Positions 18,797-27,858 of a stretch of DNA of 32,627 nucleotides are shown piece by piece. The notes beneath the pieces are model-generated. The model saw only the letters and a program-made list of their open reading frames with translations, was not told where the DNA came from and made no database searches. The translations under genes and the position numbers were made by a program. Each line of letters opens with the position of its first letter. The stretch's first letter is position 1. Source of the stretch: Deltaproteobacteria bacterium (lineage in GTDB: Bacteria > Desulfobacterota > Binatia > Bin18); assembly GCA_016874775.1 (NCBI GenBank), contig VGTJ01000049.1, positions 1 through 32,627 on the forward strand, written 5' to 3'.

Positions 18797-19873
18797 ATGT
18801 TGTACGCCCTCTTATATCCACTGCATACTACGTACTCCGGGTTCAACGTGTTTCGCTACATCACGTTCCGTACCCTTATTGCCTGGCTTCTGTCACTGAC
18901 TGTGTCTCTCATTCTTGGTCCTTGGCTGATCGCACGGCTGCAATCCCTGCAAGTCGGTCAAGTCATTCGCCCAGAAGGCCCAGCTGGACATTTCAGTAAA
19001 GCTGGTACCCCAACAATGGGTGGCGCGTTGATTCTTTTTTCGTTGACTTTAGCGACATTGCTCTTAGCTGATCTGACCAACCCCTATGTCTGGCTCGCAC
19101 TAGGGACGACACTCGGGTTCGGTTGCATCGGCTTTGTCGATGATTATCGCAAACTCCGCCGCCGTAGCTCCGCTGGGTTGATTGGCCGTTATAAACTTCT
19201 TTGCCAGTTCATTGTTGCGACTGTTGCTGCACTGGCCCTCTGGAACATGCCGGGTTTTACCAGCACGATAACTGTTCCTTTCTTCAAAGATCTGCAGCCG
19301 AACCTCGGTATCTTCTATATCCCATTTGCTGTCTTGGTGATGGTTGGCGCGTCGAATGCCGTGAATCTCACAGATGGGCTCGATGGCCTCGCTATTGGCC
19401 CGGTGATGATCACCGCGTTAACCTACGGTTTCTTCGCCTATGTGAGTGGGAACATTAAGTTTGCCGAGTATTTGCAAGTTCCGTACGTTGCTGGCTCTGC
19501 AGAAATGTCGGTTTTTTGTGGCGCACTGGTGGCCGCGGGAATGGGCTTCTTATGGTTTAACGCTTATCCTGCACAGATGTTTATGGGCGACGTCGGTTCG
19601 CTTGCACTCGGGGCAGCGCTGGGAGTCGTGGCGTTGATTAGCAAACAAGAACTGGTGTTAGTGGTCGCTGGTGGGGTGTTTGTGGTGGAAGCGGTTTCAG
19701 TGATCTCTCAGGTTACGTCGTACAAACTCACGCGTAAGCGCATCTTTCGCATGGCACCGATTCACCATCATTTTGAATTGAAGGGGTGGCCTGAGCCACA
19801 GATCATCGTTCGCTTTTGGATCATCTCGGTTATCTGTGCCGTTGCGGCACTCAGCACATTAAAGTTGAGGTAA
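18797..19873 (+). CDS. mraY: Phospho-N-acetylmuramoyl-pentapeptide transferase
   Basis: The 358-residue, ten-helix membrane enzyme transfers phospho-MurNAc-pentapeptide to undecaprenyl phosphate, making lipid I. Landmarks: [40 protein letters not shown] with the Mg-binding aspartates, [14 protein letters not shown], and [16 protein letters not shown]. The ATG at 18797 matches the usual MLY..L start and GGGGA lies before it; a frame open from 18746 adds 17 unsupported residues. In most bacteria murF precedes this gene; here it does not. Confidence 0.97.
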   Translation: MLYALLYPLHTTYSGFNVFRYITFRTLIAWLLSLTVSLILGPWLIARLQSLQVGQVIRPEGPAGHFSKAGTPTMGGALILFSLTLATLLLADLTNPYVWLALGTTLGFGCIGFVDDYRKLRRRSSAGLIGRYKLLCQFIVATVAALALWNMPGFTSTITVPFFKDLQPNLGIFYIPFAVLVMVGASNAVNLTDGLDGLAIGPVMITALTYGFFAYVSGNIKFAEYLQVPYVAGSAEMSVFCGALVAAGMGFLWFNAYPAQMFMGDVGSLALGAALGVVALISKQELVLVVAGGVFVVEAVSVISQVTSYKLTRKRIFRMAPIHHHFELKGWPEPQIIVRFWIISVICAVAALSTLKLR

Positions 19874-19878
19874 CTCCC

Positions 19879-21219
19879 GTGAAGTTGGGCGGGAAGACTG
19901 TTCTTATTATTGGCTTGAAGCGCACCGGTGTCAGCGCTGCGCGATTTATTGCTCAGTGCGGTGGGCGAGTGCGTATCACCGACCGGCAAACCGCCGCTCA
20001 GCTCAATACTGAACTCATGCAGATTGCAGATCTTGCTCCTGAGGTGCGCTTAGGCACGGAAGATGAGACCCTGCTGAACGGGATAGACCTGGTCGTGCCG
20101 AGTCCCGGAGTGCCCTGTACTTCCCCACTTTTAGTGAGAGCGCAGCAACGCGGCATCCCGGTGTGGAGTGAAATCGAACTGGCATTTCGCTTTTTGCGCG
20201 CGCCAGTCCTGGCTGTGACTGGCACGAACGGCAAAAGCACGACGACGACGTTGTTAGGAGAATGTTTGCGTGAACAGGGCCAACGCGTGTTTGTTGGCGG
20301 CAACCTTGGTACGCCCCTGCTGGATGCGGTGAGTCAAGAATATGATGCAGTGGTCGCAGAAGTGTCGAGTTTCCAACTGGAATGGGTTGAGCAGTTTCGC
20401 CCACGCATTGGCATTTGGCTGAATCTGACAGAAGATCATCTTGACCGGCACGGAACGCTTCACGCATACGGTACGGCAAAGCGAGCGCTCTTTATCCACC
20501 AGCAGCCCGCCGATTGGGCGATTATCAATCGCCAGGACCCAGAGATGCAACCATTTCTGTCTGAACTGCCAGGGCAAGTGCTCTCGTTTGGTTGGGATCC
20601 TGTTCAACATGGGATCTGGGTGGACGGAGAACAGAAAACGATCGTTGTCAGTGTGGCAGGACAAGAAACACGGATCTCCTTTGCGGCACTCCGTCTGTAT
20701 GGCCGTCATAATCTGGAAAATGTCATGGCTGCGGTGGGAGCGGCCACACTCTGGGGAATTCCGCCCATCGTGATTGAACGAACGTTAGCGCGGCTTACTG
20801 GCTTGCGGCATCGACTGGAACTGGTGGCAACCAAACATGGCGTTACTTATTTCGATGACTCTAAAGGAACGAATGTTGGTGCCGTCGTGCAATCCTTAGC
20901 GAGCTTTGACGGGCCGGTGATTTTATTGGCTGGTGGTGTCGACAAAGGTGGCGACTATGCTCCGCTGCGACACCAGGTGCAAAGCAAAGTAAAAAAACTC
21001 ATTCTCTTTGGTGCGGCACGAGAGATGATTGCTTCTGCATTAGAGAATGCAACAGAAACCCTAGTCGTCGATACTTTAGTAGATGCAGTCCGCGCCGCAG
21101 CGCAAGTGGCCCAGGGTGGAGACACCGTGCTGCTTTCGCCTGCATGTGCAAGTTTTGACCAGTTTCGTAACTATGCTCACCGTGGGGAAGTCTTTCGGGA
21201 GGCTGTGGAGGCGTTATGA
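19879..21219 (+). CDS. murD: UDP-MurNAc-L-alanine:D-glutamate ligase
   Basis: The 446-residue Mur ligase adds D-glutamate to UDP-MurNAc-Ala. It starts KLGGKTVLIIGLKRTGVSAA (the UDP-binding domain), has the ATP loop GTNGKSTTT (115-123), EVSSFQLEWV, NLTEDHLDRHG, and a C-terminal domain with DDSKGTNVGAV and LSPACASFDQFRNYAHRG. The GTG at 19879 is chosen: the conserved domain starts immediately and GAGG lies nine bases before it; the frame upstream to 19816 is inside mraY. Its end overlaps ftsW (ATGA). Confidence 0.97.
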   Translation: MKLGGKTVLIIGLKRTGVSAARFIAQCGGRVRITDRQTAAQLNTELMQIADLAPEVRLGTEDETLLNGIDLVVPSPGVPCTSPLLVRAQQRGIPVWSEIELAFRFLRAPVLAVTGTNGKSTTTTLLGECLREQGQRVFVGGNLGTPLLDAVSQEYDAVVAEVSSFQLEWVEQFRPRIGIWLNLTEDHLDRHGTLHAYGTAKRALFIHQQPADWAIINRQDPEMQPFLSELPGQVLSFGWDPVQHGIWVDGEQKTIVVSVAGQETRISFAALRLYGRHNLENVMAAVGAATLWGIPPIVIERTLARLTGLRHRLELVATKHGVTYFDDSKGTNVGAVVQSLASFDGPVILLAGGVDKGGDYAPLRHQVQSKVKKLILFGAAREMIASALENATETLVVDTLVDAVRAAAQVAQGGDTVLLSPACASFDQFRNYAHRGEVFREAVEAL

Positions 21220-22412
21220 CGGGTGAGGTCTTCGTTCAACCAACAGTATTGCTGCGAACGCAACGTATAGCGACGACATCAACATCCTCAACGCAACGCG
21301 GGCCGCTCGACCCGTGGCTGTTGCTTGCTGTGGTTGGGCTTGTCCTCATTGGTGAAGTCATGGTCTTCAGTACGTCGTATTTCTACGCGTTCGAACGTTT
21401 CAACGATCCCTATCGCTTCTTCTGGAAACACCAATTGGCTCTGCTGCTGGGGAGTGTCGGCCTTGTGGTTGCCCTGTTCATTCCGTCCCACGTCTACCAC
21501 CGGGTCACCTATCCTCTCCTCGCGTTCGCGTTTGTTGGCCTCGTGATCGTTTTTGTTCCTGGAGTTTCGTCTGGCAAAGTCCATCGCTGGATTCATGCCG
21601 GTCCCCTTAACTTTCAGCCTTCAGAGCTTGCCAAAGGCGCGGCCATTCTCTACCTCGCGACGTCATTGGCAAAGAAAACCGAGCGGATCGCAGGTTTTAC
21701 CTACGGTGTGCTCCCACATCTTGTGATTGTTGGCGCGATCGCTTTGCTGATTGCCCTCGAACCAGACCTGGGTGGAGCTGTATCAATAAGCCTGGTGTTG
21801 TTTGCCATGCTCTTTGTCGCTGGTGCGCGGTTGCGGCATCTGTTTGCGTTATGGACTGGAGGAATTCTCCTGTTCGTCGTTGCTGCGATAACCGCCAATT
21901 ATCGACTCGATCGGATTATCATCTTCGTCAAGCGACTGCTGGGTGGCGCAAGCGAACACAATCAAGGTATCGGGTATCAACTGAACCAGTCGCTGATTGC
22001 CTTTGGGGCTGGCGGTGTGAGCGGTGTCGGACTGGGCGAAAGTCGACAGAAGCTCCTGTATCTCCCAGAGGCGCATACGGATTTTATCTTTGCGGTGATT
22101 GGTGAAGAAACCGGATTGTGGGGCGCTGGGATCATCATTTGTCTTTTTGCCTTGTTGGGGATACGGGGGTTACGTGTCGCAATGCGTCATCCACAACTGT
22201 TTGGGCGCCTCCTAGCCTTTGGATGTACGTTTCTGTTGGTCTGCCAGGCTGGTTTAAATATGGGAGTGGTATTGGGACTCTTGCCGACAAAGGGGTTGCC
22301 GTTGCCGTTTATTAGCTATGGAGGGTCAGCGTTAGTCACCGCACTGATTTATGCAGGCATACTCTTGAGCCTCTCGCGTGAGGCGCTACGGGAGAATCAC
22401 GCGTATGCCTAG
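21216..22412 (+). CDS. ftsW: Septal peptidoglycan glycosyltransferase FtsW
   Basis: The 398-residue SEDS protein has about ten membrane helices after a 30-residue serine/threonine-rich cytoplasmic tail. Conserved pieces are HRWIHAGPLNFQPSELAK, EPDLGGAVSI with the catalytic-type aspartate, GIGYQLNQSLIAFGAGGVSG, LPEAHTDFIFAVIGEE, GLLPTKGLPLPFISYGGSAL. It polymerises lipid II together with FtsI. The ATG overlaps the murD stop in ATGA. RodA is a paralogue, but the place in the dcw cluster favours FtsW. Confidence 0.95.
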   Translation: MTGEVFVQPTVLLRTQRIATTSTSSTQRGPLDPWLLLAVVGLVLIGEVMVFSTSYFYAFERFNDPYRFFWKHQLALLLGSVGLVVALFIPSHVYHRVTYPLLAFAFVGLVIVFVPGVSSGKVHRWIHAGPLNFQPSELAKGAAILYLATSLAKKTERIAGFTYGVLPHLVIVGAIALLIALEPDLGGAVSISLVLFAMLFVAGARLRHLFALWTGGILLFVVAAITANYRLDRIIIFVKRLLGGASEHNQGIGYQLNQSLIAFGAGGVSGVGLGESRQKLLYLPEAHTDFIFAVIGEETGLWGAGIIICLFALLGIRGLRVAMRHPQLFGRLLAFGCTFLLVCQAGLNMGVVLGLLPTKGLPLPFISYGGSALVTALIYAGILLSLSREALRENHAYA

Positions 22413-23535
22413 AGCGGTGCGGATGTTGTTTGCCGCTGGAGGAACTGGCGGTCATCTATTCCCTGGCGTTGCGGTGGCTGAAGCTGCACGACGCGATGTG
22501 GGGGCGGAAGTGTTGTTTGTCGGTACTCAGCATGGAATGGAAAAAGACATGATCCCGCGTTTGGGGTTTGCGCTACAATTTATTCCGGCTGAACAATTAC
22601 GTGGTCGTAATTGGCGCGGGACGCTGCATTCGCTGTGGGCAGCCTTTCGTGCGCTGGGAGTCGCTTGGCGGGTAGTGCGGGATTTTTCACCAGACCTGAT
22701 TTTCAGCATTGGTGGCTATGCGTCTGCTCCGACCGTGGTAGTGGGATGGCTCCGCCGTATTCCGTGTGTCTTATTGGAACCGAATGCGATTCCTGGTCTG
22801 ACAAACAAATGGTTAGGTCGACTCGCGACCAGAGTGTGTGTTGGCTTTCCTCAGACGGCAGCGGTGTTTCCTGCGGGAAAAGCTGTGTGTACCGGTAACC
22901 CAGTGCGCTGGAAACTGAGCAACGCACCCGAGAGCACCTCGCCTGCAGCCCCGCTGAAAACGCAGCCAACGCTACTTATTTTTGGTGGGAGCGCTGGTGC
23001 ACGCCGACTCAATCACACTATGCCCCAGGCGCTCGCGCTCTTAGGACAAGCGCGCGGCAATATGCGCATCGTGCATCAGACCGGCAAAGCAGATCATGCT
23101 GAGGTGAGTGCGACGTATGCGCAGCTTGGCCTGCCTGCCGAAGTCGTTCCTTTTATCGACAATATGCAAGAGATGTATCTTGCTACTGATCTCGTCGTCT
23201 GTCGTGCTGGTGCAACCACTATTGCCGAGCTGACATCGCTCGGGAAGCCCGCCATTTTGGTTCCCTATCCGTATGCGGTTGATGATCACCAATGTGCCAA
23301 TGCGGAAATCCTCGTGCACGCTGGTGCCGCACGTATGGTACTCGACGCTGAGCTGACTCCTGAACGGATGTGCGAGGAGATTCGTGCCTTGATTACTGAT
23401 CCGACGCGGTTGGTGGCGATGGGACATGCAGCAACAACCGTTGGCCGACCGGATGCAACTGCTGCAGTGGTACGTGAATGTGTGGCGTGCTTACCTCCTG
23501 AGATGCGAGCGCAACAGGAGGTCGCATGGCAGTGA
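22405..23535 (+). CDS. murG: Undecaprenyl-PP-MurNAc-pentapeptide GlcNAc transferase
   Basis: The 376-residue GT28 enzyme adds GlcNAc to lipid I, giving lipid II, at the inner face of the membrane. Landmarks: FAAGGTGGHLFPGVA (G-loop 1, near 12-17), GGYASAPTVVVGW, LLEPNAIPGLTNKWL, GNPVR, FGGSAGARRLN (G-loop 2), CRAGATTIAELTSLGKPAILVPYP and DDHQCANAEIL. The ATG at 22405 lies eight bases inside ftsW, with GGGAGA upstream; MLFAAG at 22423 is a second possible start. Its 3' end overlaps murC by ten bases and includes murC's AGGAGGT. Confidence 0.96.
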   Translation: MPRAVRMLFAAGGTGGHLFPGVAVAEAARRDVGAEVLFVGTQHGMEKDMIPRLGFALQFIPAEQLRGRNWRGTLHSLWAAFRALGVAWRVVRDFSPDLIFSIGGYASAPTVVVGWLRRIPCVLLEPNAIPGLTNKWLGRLATRVCVGFPQTAAVFPAGKAVCTGNPVRWKLSNAPESTSPAAPLKTQPTLLIFGGSAGARRLNHTMPQALALLGQARGNMRIVHQTGKADHAEVSATYAQLGLPAEVVPFIDNMQEMYLATDLVVCRAGATTIAELTSLGKPAILVPYPYAVDDHQCANAEILVHAGAARMVLDAELTPERMCEEIRALITDPTRLVAMGHAATTVGRPDATAAVVRECVACLPPEMRAQQEVAWQ

Positions 23536-25106
23536 AGAAAGTGCGGAGTCCGGAATCTAAGAAAGTCCGAAGCCCAGAGTCTAAAAAAGTTCGGACTGCG
23601 GAGTTCGGAGCCCAGAACCCAAAGCCCAAAGCGCAAAGCCTCAAAGCAAAAGGACGGCACAGAAATTCGCCGTTTGTGAACGGCAACGGGCAGGTGTTGT
23701 TTGACACCAACCGCTGGATTCACTTCGTTGGTATTGGTGGTATTGGCATGAGTGGGATTGCCGAATTGCTGTTGAACTTGGGATATCGCGTGAGCGGCTC
23801 GGACTTGGCAGAGTCGGAAACGACGCGACGACTCAGTGCCAACGGTGCCCAGGTGTGGAGTGGTGGACATCGTGCTGAACATGTCACCCCGGAAACCGAT
23901 GTCGTTGTTATTTCCTCAGCCGTGAAGTTTTCCAATCCCGAAGTGGTACGTGCGCGAGAATTGATGATCCCTGTCATTCCACGTGCTGAGATGTTGGCCG
24001 AGTTAATGCGGCTCAAATATGGCATTGCCGTCGCCGGGACGCACGGAAAGACGACGACAACCTCTTTGATTGCTGCGGTGCTGGCGCAAGCGCACCTGGA
24101 CCCAACGATGGTTATTGGTGGGAAGCTCGATGTGCTTGGCGGAGCCAATGCACGTTTAGGGCAAAGCCGTTTTCTTGTCGCGGAAGCGGATGAGAGCGAT
24201 GGAACGTTTGTCTTGCTCAGCCCGACGATCGTTGTGGTCACCAATATCGATGCCGAGCATCTTGATTTTTATGGTGACCTGGAAAAAGCCAAAGCTGCCT
24301 ATCTGTCGTTTATCAATCGTATTCCGTTTTACGGACGCGCCGTGCTGTGTCTGGATAGCGTCAATGTTCGTGCGTTACTCCCACATGTTCATAAACGATT
24401 TGTGACATACGGTTTAGTACCGGATGCGGAGTTTTCTGCGCGAGACTTACGTGTTACCGGACTCACCACTGCTTGTGAAGTGTGGCATGGGCAGGAATGT
24501 CTGGGAACGTTGCGTTTGAACCTCCCCGGTCGACACTACGCGTTGAATGCGCTTGCGGTTGTGGCGGTGGCGCGAGAATTAGGTATTCCTTTCGCCCAAG
24601 TCCAAGAGGCGCTTGCGGCGTTTGCTGGAATTCAGCGCCGCTTTGAGGTTAAAGGGGAAGAGGCTGGCGTGATGGTAGTTGATGATTACGCGCATCACCC
24701 AGAAGAGCTGCGTGCCACGCTCCGTGCGGCACGCGAAGGGATCGCCCGTGGAGGCGACCGCCGCTTGATTGCCTTGTTCCAGCCGCATCGCTACTCGCGG
24801 ACCCGCGATTTATTCGATGATTTTCTCTCAGCCTTTGATGATGCTGATGTACTGTTACTGACTGAGATCTACGCTGCTGGAGAAGAAAGTATCGAGGGCG
24901 TCTCTGGTGAGGCACTGTATCGCGCGTTGAAAAAACGTGGCCACGCCGACGTGCGTTTTCTGCCACAGAAGGAGGAACTCGCGGCGAACCTGATCGACGT
25001 TGTGCAACCTGGGGATGTGGTGCTGACACTCGGCGCGGGTGATATCTATCGTGCTGGCGTGGGGCTTTTGTCACGCTTGCAAGAGGGAGGGGGGCGTGCA
25101 GCCTGA
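23526..25106 (+). CDS. murC: UDP-N-acetylmuramate:L-alanine ligase with repeat-derived N-terminal extension
   Basis: The Mur ligase core starts near residue 64 with IHFVGIGGIGMSGIAELL, and has the ATP loop GTHGKTTTT (171-179), EADESDGTF, NIDAEHLDFYG, and the C-terminal DDYAHHPEELRATL and FQPHRYSRT. It attaches L-alanine to UDP-MurNAc. At 526 residues it is ~60 longer than usual; the extra is an N-terminal tail rich in K, R, P and S, with KKVRSPES repeated twice and a third copy KKVRTAEF (residues 4-27). AGGAGGT lies four bases before the ATG, so translation really seems to begin ahead of the tail. A shorter start is less likely, as no ribosome site is seen near the core. See the separate repeat entry. 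Confidence 0.95.
   Translation: MAVKKVRSPESKKVRSPESKKVRTAEFGAQNPKPKAQSLKAKGRHRNSPFVNGNGQVLFDTNRWIHFVGIGGIGMSGIAELLLNLGYRVSGSDLAESETTRRLSANGAQVWSGGHRAEHVTPETDVVVISSAVKFSNPEVVRARELMIPVIPRAEMLAELMRLKYGIAVAGTHGKTTTTSLIAAVLAQAHLDPTMVIGGKLDVLGGANARLGQSRFLVAEADESDGTFVLLSPTIVVVTNIDAEHLDFYGDLEKAKAAYLSFINRIPFYGRAVLCLDSVNVRALLPHVHKRFVTYGLVPDAEFSARDLRVTGLTTACEVWHGQECLGTLRLNLPGRHYALNALAVVAVARELGIPFAQVQEALAAFAGIQRRFEVKGEEAGVMVVDDYAHHPEELRATLRAAREGIARGGDRRLIALFQPHRYSRTRDLFDDFLSAFDDADVLLLTEIYAAGEESIEGVSGEALYRALKKRGHADVRFLPQKEELAANLIDVVQPGDVVLTLGAGDIYRAGVGLLSRLQEGGGRAA
23535..23606 (+). repeat. 24-bp tandem repeat inside murC
   Basis: Three 24-base units (23535-23558, 23559-23582, 23583-23606) encode KKVRSPES, KKVRSPES and KKVRTAEF. 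Units 1 and 2 differ at five bases, all third codon positions, all silent. The following bases to about 23655 (ggagcccagaacccaaagcc-like words) continue as degenerate repeats. The DNA resembles dispersed intergenic repeats of the agtccgaagtcc kind, but here it is translated. Confidence 0.85.
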
Positions 25107-26013
25107 GTTGTGCGAACGCCTCACTTGTTTGCTGGATGACCGGGTGCGGTTCTCGTTGCCGCTTGCTCGTCACACCTCGTTCCGCATTGGTGGACCAGCA
25201 GATGCGTTTGCCGAGCCTGACACGCTTGAGGAGTTGCAGACGTTGCTCGTGTTGTTACACGCAGCGTCCGTGCCGGTATTTCTCCTTGGCGGGGGGACCA
25301 ACATTTTGGTGAGCGACAAAGGGGTGCGTGGTGTCGTGGTGAAACTGGGCGAAGGGTTTACTTACGTCCGATGGCAAGAAGCTGCTGAGGATGCGACGGT
25401 TCATGTTGGGGCGGCAAATTCACTGGGGAGATTTGTCCGTGAGGCCGTACGTAAAGGCTATCGCGGCATTGAATTCGCTGAAGGTATTCCTGGAACTGTG
25501 GGTGGCGGGTTGCTGATGAATGCTGGTGCTTTTGGCGGCGAATTGAGTGCAGTGGTAATGGCGATTACTGGGGTACACTGTGATGGGCGGCGAGAGCGTT
25601 TAGCGGGAGAAACTCTTGGATTTGCGTACCGGAGGACGGCACTGCCAGCACAATTTGTCGTAGCTGAAGTCGAGTTTCATCTACTGCGTGGACAAGCGGA
25701 CGCAATTGCCGCCGTGATGAGCAAGGCGCAACAAAAACGGCAAAAAACCCAACCGCATGGTTACCCCAATGCTGGCTCGATTTTTAAGAATCCGCCTGGA
25801 ACCTATGCTGGTCGCCTCATTGAGTCCGCTGGGCTCAAGGGGCACTCACATGGTCGCGCGCAGATTTCTGAACAGCATGCGAACTTTATTGTGAATACTG
25901 GGGGAGCAACTGCAGCTGATGTCAGAGTCCTCATGGAGCAAATACAACGAACGGTATGGGAAAAAAACAATATATGGTTGGAACCAGAAGTGCGACTTGT
26001 GGGGGAATGGTAG
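25096..26013 (+). CDS. murB: UDP-N-acetylenolpyruvoylglucosamine reductase
   Basis: The 305-residue FAD enzyme reduces UDP-GlcNAc-enolpyruvate with NADPH to UDP-MurNAc. It has HTSFRIGGPADAF, FLLGGGTNILVSDKG (FAD loop), FAEGIPGTVGGGLLMNAGAFG, the catalytic serine S228 in NAGSIFKNPPG, and ISEQHANFIVNTGGA with the conserved C-terminal EPEVRLVG. The missing Tyr loop and the SIFKNP form indicate the shorter type II enzyme. It begins with GTG after GAGGGAGGGGGG, inside the last codons of murC (11-nt overlap). Confidence 0.95.
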   Translation: MQPELCERLTCLLDDRVRFSLPLARHTSFRIGGPADAFAEPDTLEELQTLLVLLHAASVPVFLLGGGTNILVSDKGVRGVVVKLGEGFTYVRWQEAAEDATVHVGAANSLGRFVREAVRKGYRGIEFAEGIPGTVGGGLLMNAGAFGGELSAVVMAITGVHCDGRRERLAGETLGFAYRRTALPAQFVVAEVEFHLLRGQADAIAAVMSKAQQKRQKTQPHGYPNAGSIFKNPPGTYAGRLIESAGLKGHSHGRAQISEQHANFIVNTGGATAADVRVLMEQIQRTVWEKNNIWLEPEVRLVGEW

Positions 26014-26058
26014 GGGAAGATTCGTATTGACGACGGTTCGTAACTAAGAGATGAATAC

Positions 26059-26988
26059 ATGAATACTGTATGGCGCGACAAACGAGTGGGGGTGTTGTTT
26101 GGCGGACTTTCTGCCGAACAAGAAATCTCCCGTTTAACCGGAGCCGGTGTCAGTCAGGCATTACGAGAGCGGGGATATCAGGTGGTACCAATTGAGGTGA
26201 ATGCAGACGGCGCATGGATTGCTCAGGTTCGCACCATTGATGTGGCTTTTATCGCTCTACACGGCAAGTTTGGTGAAGACGGAACCGTACAAGCGGTACT
26301 GGAATTGGTAGCCATACCGTACACGGGCTCTGGGGTACTTGCGAGTGCTCTGGCCATGAATAAACCAATGGCGAAACGAGTATGGCAAACCTACGGGTTA
26401 CCGACCCCAGCCTGGCAAGTGATCGACAAGGAAAAGCCCGAAGCCCTTACCCTCCCGTATCCTGTTGTCGTGAAGCCGACCACCGAAGGGTCTAGTGTCG
26501 GGGTCAGCATCGTACGTGCCGCAGAAACATTGACGATCAGTTTAGCGACCGCCTTTCGTTATGATCCGCAAGCGTTAGTCGAAGCTTATATCCCAGGCAA
26601 AGAGGTGACTGTCGGGATTCTCGGTGAGCGGGCGCTTGGAGCCATGGAGGTGATCGCCAAGGGCGAGTTCCACTCGTACGAAGTGAAGTACACGGCTGGT
26701 CGTGAAGAGTTTATCTTACCGGCACCGCTCTCACCCGCGTTATATGAACATGTCCTCCAGGTTGCCCTCACGGCGCATCGCGCGCTGGGCTGTCGTGGCT
26801 ACAGTCGCGTCGATACCCGAATCAATGACCAAGGCGAAGTGTTCCTTCTTGAGGTCAATACGCTACCAGGATTTACCACGTTGAGTTATCTCCCGCGGAT
26901 TGCCGCGGCTGTCGGATTGAATTACGGGGATCTGGTCGAGGCTATTTTGCAGCAGGCGACCATACATATCCAAAGGAGTGTGTCGTGA
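26059..26988 (+). CDS. ddl: D-alanine:D-alanine ligase
   Basis: The 309-residue ATP-grasp enzyme joins two D-alanines for the peptide end. Features: RVGVLFGGLSAEQEISRLTG (N-terminal substrate domain), ALHGKFGEDGTVQ, PYTGSGVLASALAMNKP, VVKPTTEGSSVGVSIV, and C-terminal CRGYSRVDTRIN and FLLEVNTLPGFTTLSYLP with metal-binding E and N. DdlB type by size and place. The octamer atgaatac is doubled at the start (26051 and 26059); only the second ATG is in frame. It overlaps ftsQ by four bases. Confidence 0.95.
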   Translation: MNTVWRDKRVGVLFGGLSAEQEISRLTGAGVSQALRERGYQVVPIEVNADGAWIAQVRTIDVAFIALHGKFGEDGTVQAVLELVAIPYTGSGVLASALAMNKPMAKRVWQTYGLPTPAWQVIDKEKPEALTLPYPVVVKPTTEGSSVGVSIVRAAETLTISLATAFRYDPQALVEAYIPGKEVTVGILGERALGAMEVIAKGEFHSYEVKYTAGREEFILPAPLSPALYEHVLQVALTAHRALGCRGYSRVDTRINDQGEVFLLEVNTLPGFTTLSYLPRIAAAVGLNYGDLVEAILQQATIHIQRSVS

Positions 26989-27848
26989 GTACCGTGTCGC
27001 TCCCTGCCACACTGCTCCAGCGCTGGAAAATGTTGGGAAAGCGGGAGAACCAACGTACGACGCCAAAGGTGCCGACGAAAAAACGATGGTACGTGCTGGC
27101 CTTGCTCACGCTCCTCACTGTAAGTGTCTATGCGCCGCATGGATGGCGCGTACTCTCGCACTATATTCAACAGCATCCGTATTTCGCGATCACGACGATT
27201 GATGTCGAGTTGGACGCTGGGGCGTTGTTCTCACAAGAAGAGATTATTTCCTGGAGTGGCATTGAGCAGGGGATGAATCTGTGGACGGTCGATCCAGAGG
27301 AAATCCGCTCTCGGTTGTTGACCTACCAAGGGATTCGCGATGTTGACGTGCGACGTGAATTCCCTCAGCGTGTCGTACTTCAGGTCCAAACGCGACATCC
27401 TATTGCGGTCGTTGTGTCTCCATCGCTGACCTATCTCGATAAGGATGGGGTGTCATTTCAGGCGTTAGCGCAGAGAAAAGAGCTTGACCTACCGTATGTC
27501 ACCGGCTTTCGAAGCGAAGAACTGGACACCGCAGCAATACAGGCTGCCTTAACGGGAACGGTTTCCTTACTCGCCCAGGCAAAGCAATTCTGGGTTGAGC
27601 CGGTGTCAGAGATTCGCTGGGATCGCGAGATCGGATACACGGTCTTTCTTGCTCGCCGCCATCTTGCCATCCGTTTGGGGTGGGAAACCGGGCCGGAGAA
27701 GTTTACCCAAGTAGCGACCGTGTTGACGCGATGGCCGGCGGAGGCTTCTCCGGCATTACTCGATGCGCGCTTTCTCAATCAAGTTGTGGTCCGCCCGTTT
27801 CTTGACGAGAGCGGATTACATCCAGTAACTCCTGTTAATCCGCTGTAA
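26985..27848 (+). CDS. ftsQ: Cell division protein FtsQ
   Basis: The 287-residue bitopic protein has a basic cytoplasmic tail (residues 1-34, KRENQRTTPKVPTKKR), one membrane helix (about 36-50), a POTRA domain beginning YFAITTIDVELD with the following EEIISWSGIEQGMNLWTVD and VRREFPQRVVLQVQTRHPIA, and a beta domain to the end. It links FtsL/FtsB to the early divisome. The GTG start overlaps ddl's stop; AAGGAG lies six bases upstream. Confidence 0.92.
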   Translation: MSTVSLPATLLQRWKMLGKRENQRTTPKVPTKKRWYVLALLTLLTVSVYAPHGWRVLSHYIQQHPYFAITTIDVELDAGALFSQEEIISWSGIEQGMNLWTVDPEEIRSRLLTYQGIRDVDVRREFPQRVVLQVQTRHPIAVVVSPSLTYLDKDGVSFQALAQRKELDLPYVTGFRSEELDTAAIQAALTGTVSLLAQAKQFWVEPVSEIRWDREIGYTVFLARRHLAIRLGWETGPEKFTQVATVLTRWPAEASPALLDARFLNQVVVRPFLDESGLHPVTPVNPL

Positions 27849-27858
27849 AGGAAGTATC

